Positions 63,926 through 64,000 of a stretch of DNA of 64,000 nucleotides are shown here, piece by piece (within the stretch, counting starts at the first letter, position 1; every line of letters starts with the position of its first letter). Origin of the DNA: Amoebophrya sp. A120. Taxonomy: Eukaryota > Sar > Dinophyceae > Syndiniales > Amoebophryaceae. Both the position numbers and the translations under genes were made by a program. The notes beneath the pieces are model-generated. The model was given only the letters and a program-made list of their open reading frames with translations. It ran no database searches and had not been told where the DNA came from. The DNA lies in NCBI GenBank assembly GCA_905178155.1, contig CAJINV010000001.1:13718664-13782663 (forward strand), given 5' to 3'.

Positions 63926-64000
63926 AAATATTGACCATGGTCGGCGGTAGTTGGTCATCGGTTCTTTCCTCAACATCGGGGGGAGGATTGCTCCAGCAGC

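Overview
The window looks like nuclear DNA of a protist, most likely a dinoflagellate-type alveolate. My best guess is a parasitic syndinian such as Amoebophrya. The reasons are a dense run of protein genes almost all on the + strand, spliceosomal introns in most of them, and several genes interrupted by short intron-like elements. Those elements have terminal inverted repeats and 5-6 bp direct repeats at the splice junctions, the hallmark of introner elements, which are known to be abundant in Amoebophrya. Genes such as SYS1, ATG101, a TVP38/TMEM64 protein, a YVH1-type zinc ribbon and WSC-type secreted proteins confirm a eukaryote. The species assignment is inference.

Layout. 1-620 is a tandem array of hairpin-forming ~97 bp units. 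771-985 is the last exon of an ankyrin-like protein, 1869-2297 a small membrane protein and 2998-3759 a polyamine-type GNAT acetyltransferase. 4.8-8.2 kb is a diffuse, intron-rich stretch with a SAM-domain exon, a PG-rich flagellar-type exon and one minus-strand candidate gene. 8417-9804 and 12310-14382 are two paralogous secreted proteins of a family I do not recognise. 15912-21653 is a seven-exon, cysteine-rich WSC-like secreted protein carrying two introners. 22238-24403 holds TVP38-like and SYS1 membrane-trafficking genes. 25008-27079 is a cysteine-rich/acidic protein with two introners, and 27859-29115 an unrecognised protein. 30046-37584 is a giant bacterial-type SNF2 ATPase with a SWIM finger and one introner in its motif VI region. 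38457-40631 is a secreted protein with an in-frame introner-like insert.

41400-51605 is one uninterrupted 3401-codon reading frame. It joins a SMARCAL1-like SNF2 annealing helicase, an NRPS-like adenylation domain, a multi-pass membrane block, a carrier-protein domain, a condensation domain and, at the C-terminus, an RNA-dependent RNA polymerase of the eukaryotic RDR/QDE-1 type. I know of no protein with this architecture, and it is the main discovery of the window. Downstream are an FSH1-type hydrolase (52080), an unknown four-exon gene (53583-56053), ATG101 (56872), a secreted acidic coiled-coil protein (57804), a YVH1-like zinc-ribbon protein with a second-family introner (59250-60940), a repeat block (61.7-62.3 kb) and an unknown protein (63050).

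Exon joins were worked out by hand from reading frame, splice signals and direct repeats; no transcript data were available. Joined frames close exactly (total lengths divisible by three) for every multi-exon gene given as a join. Family calls rest on motif recognition and not on database searches.
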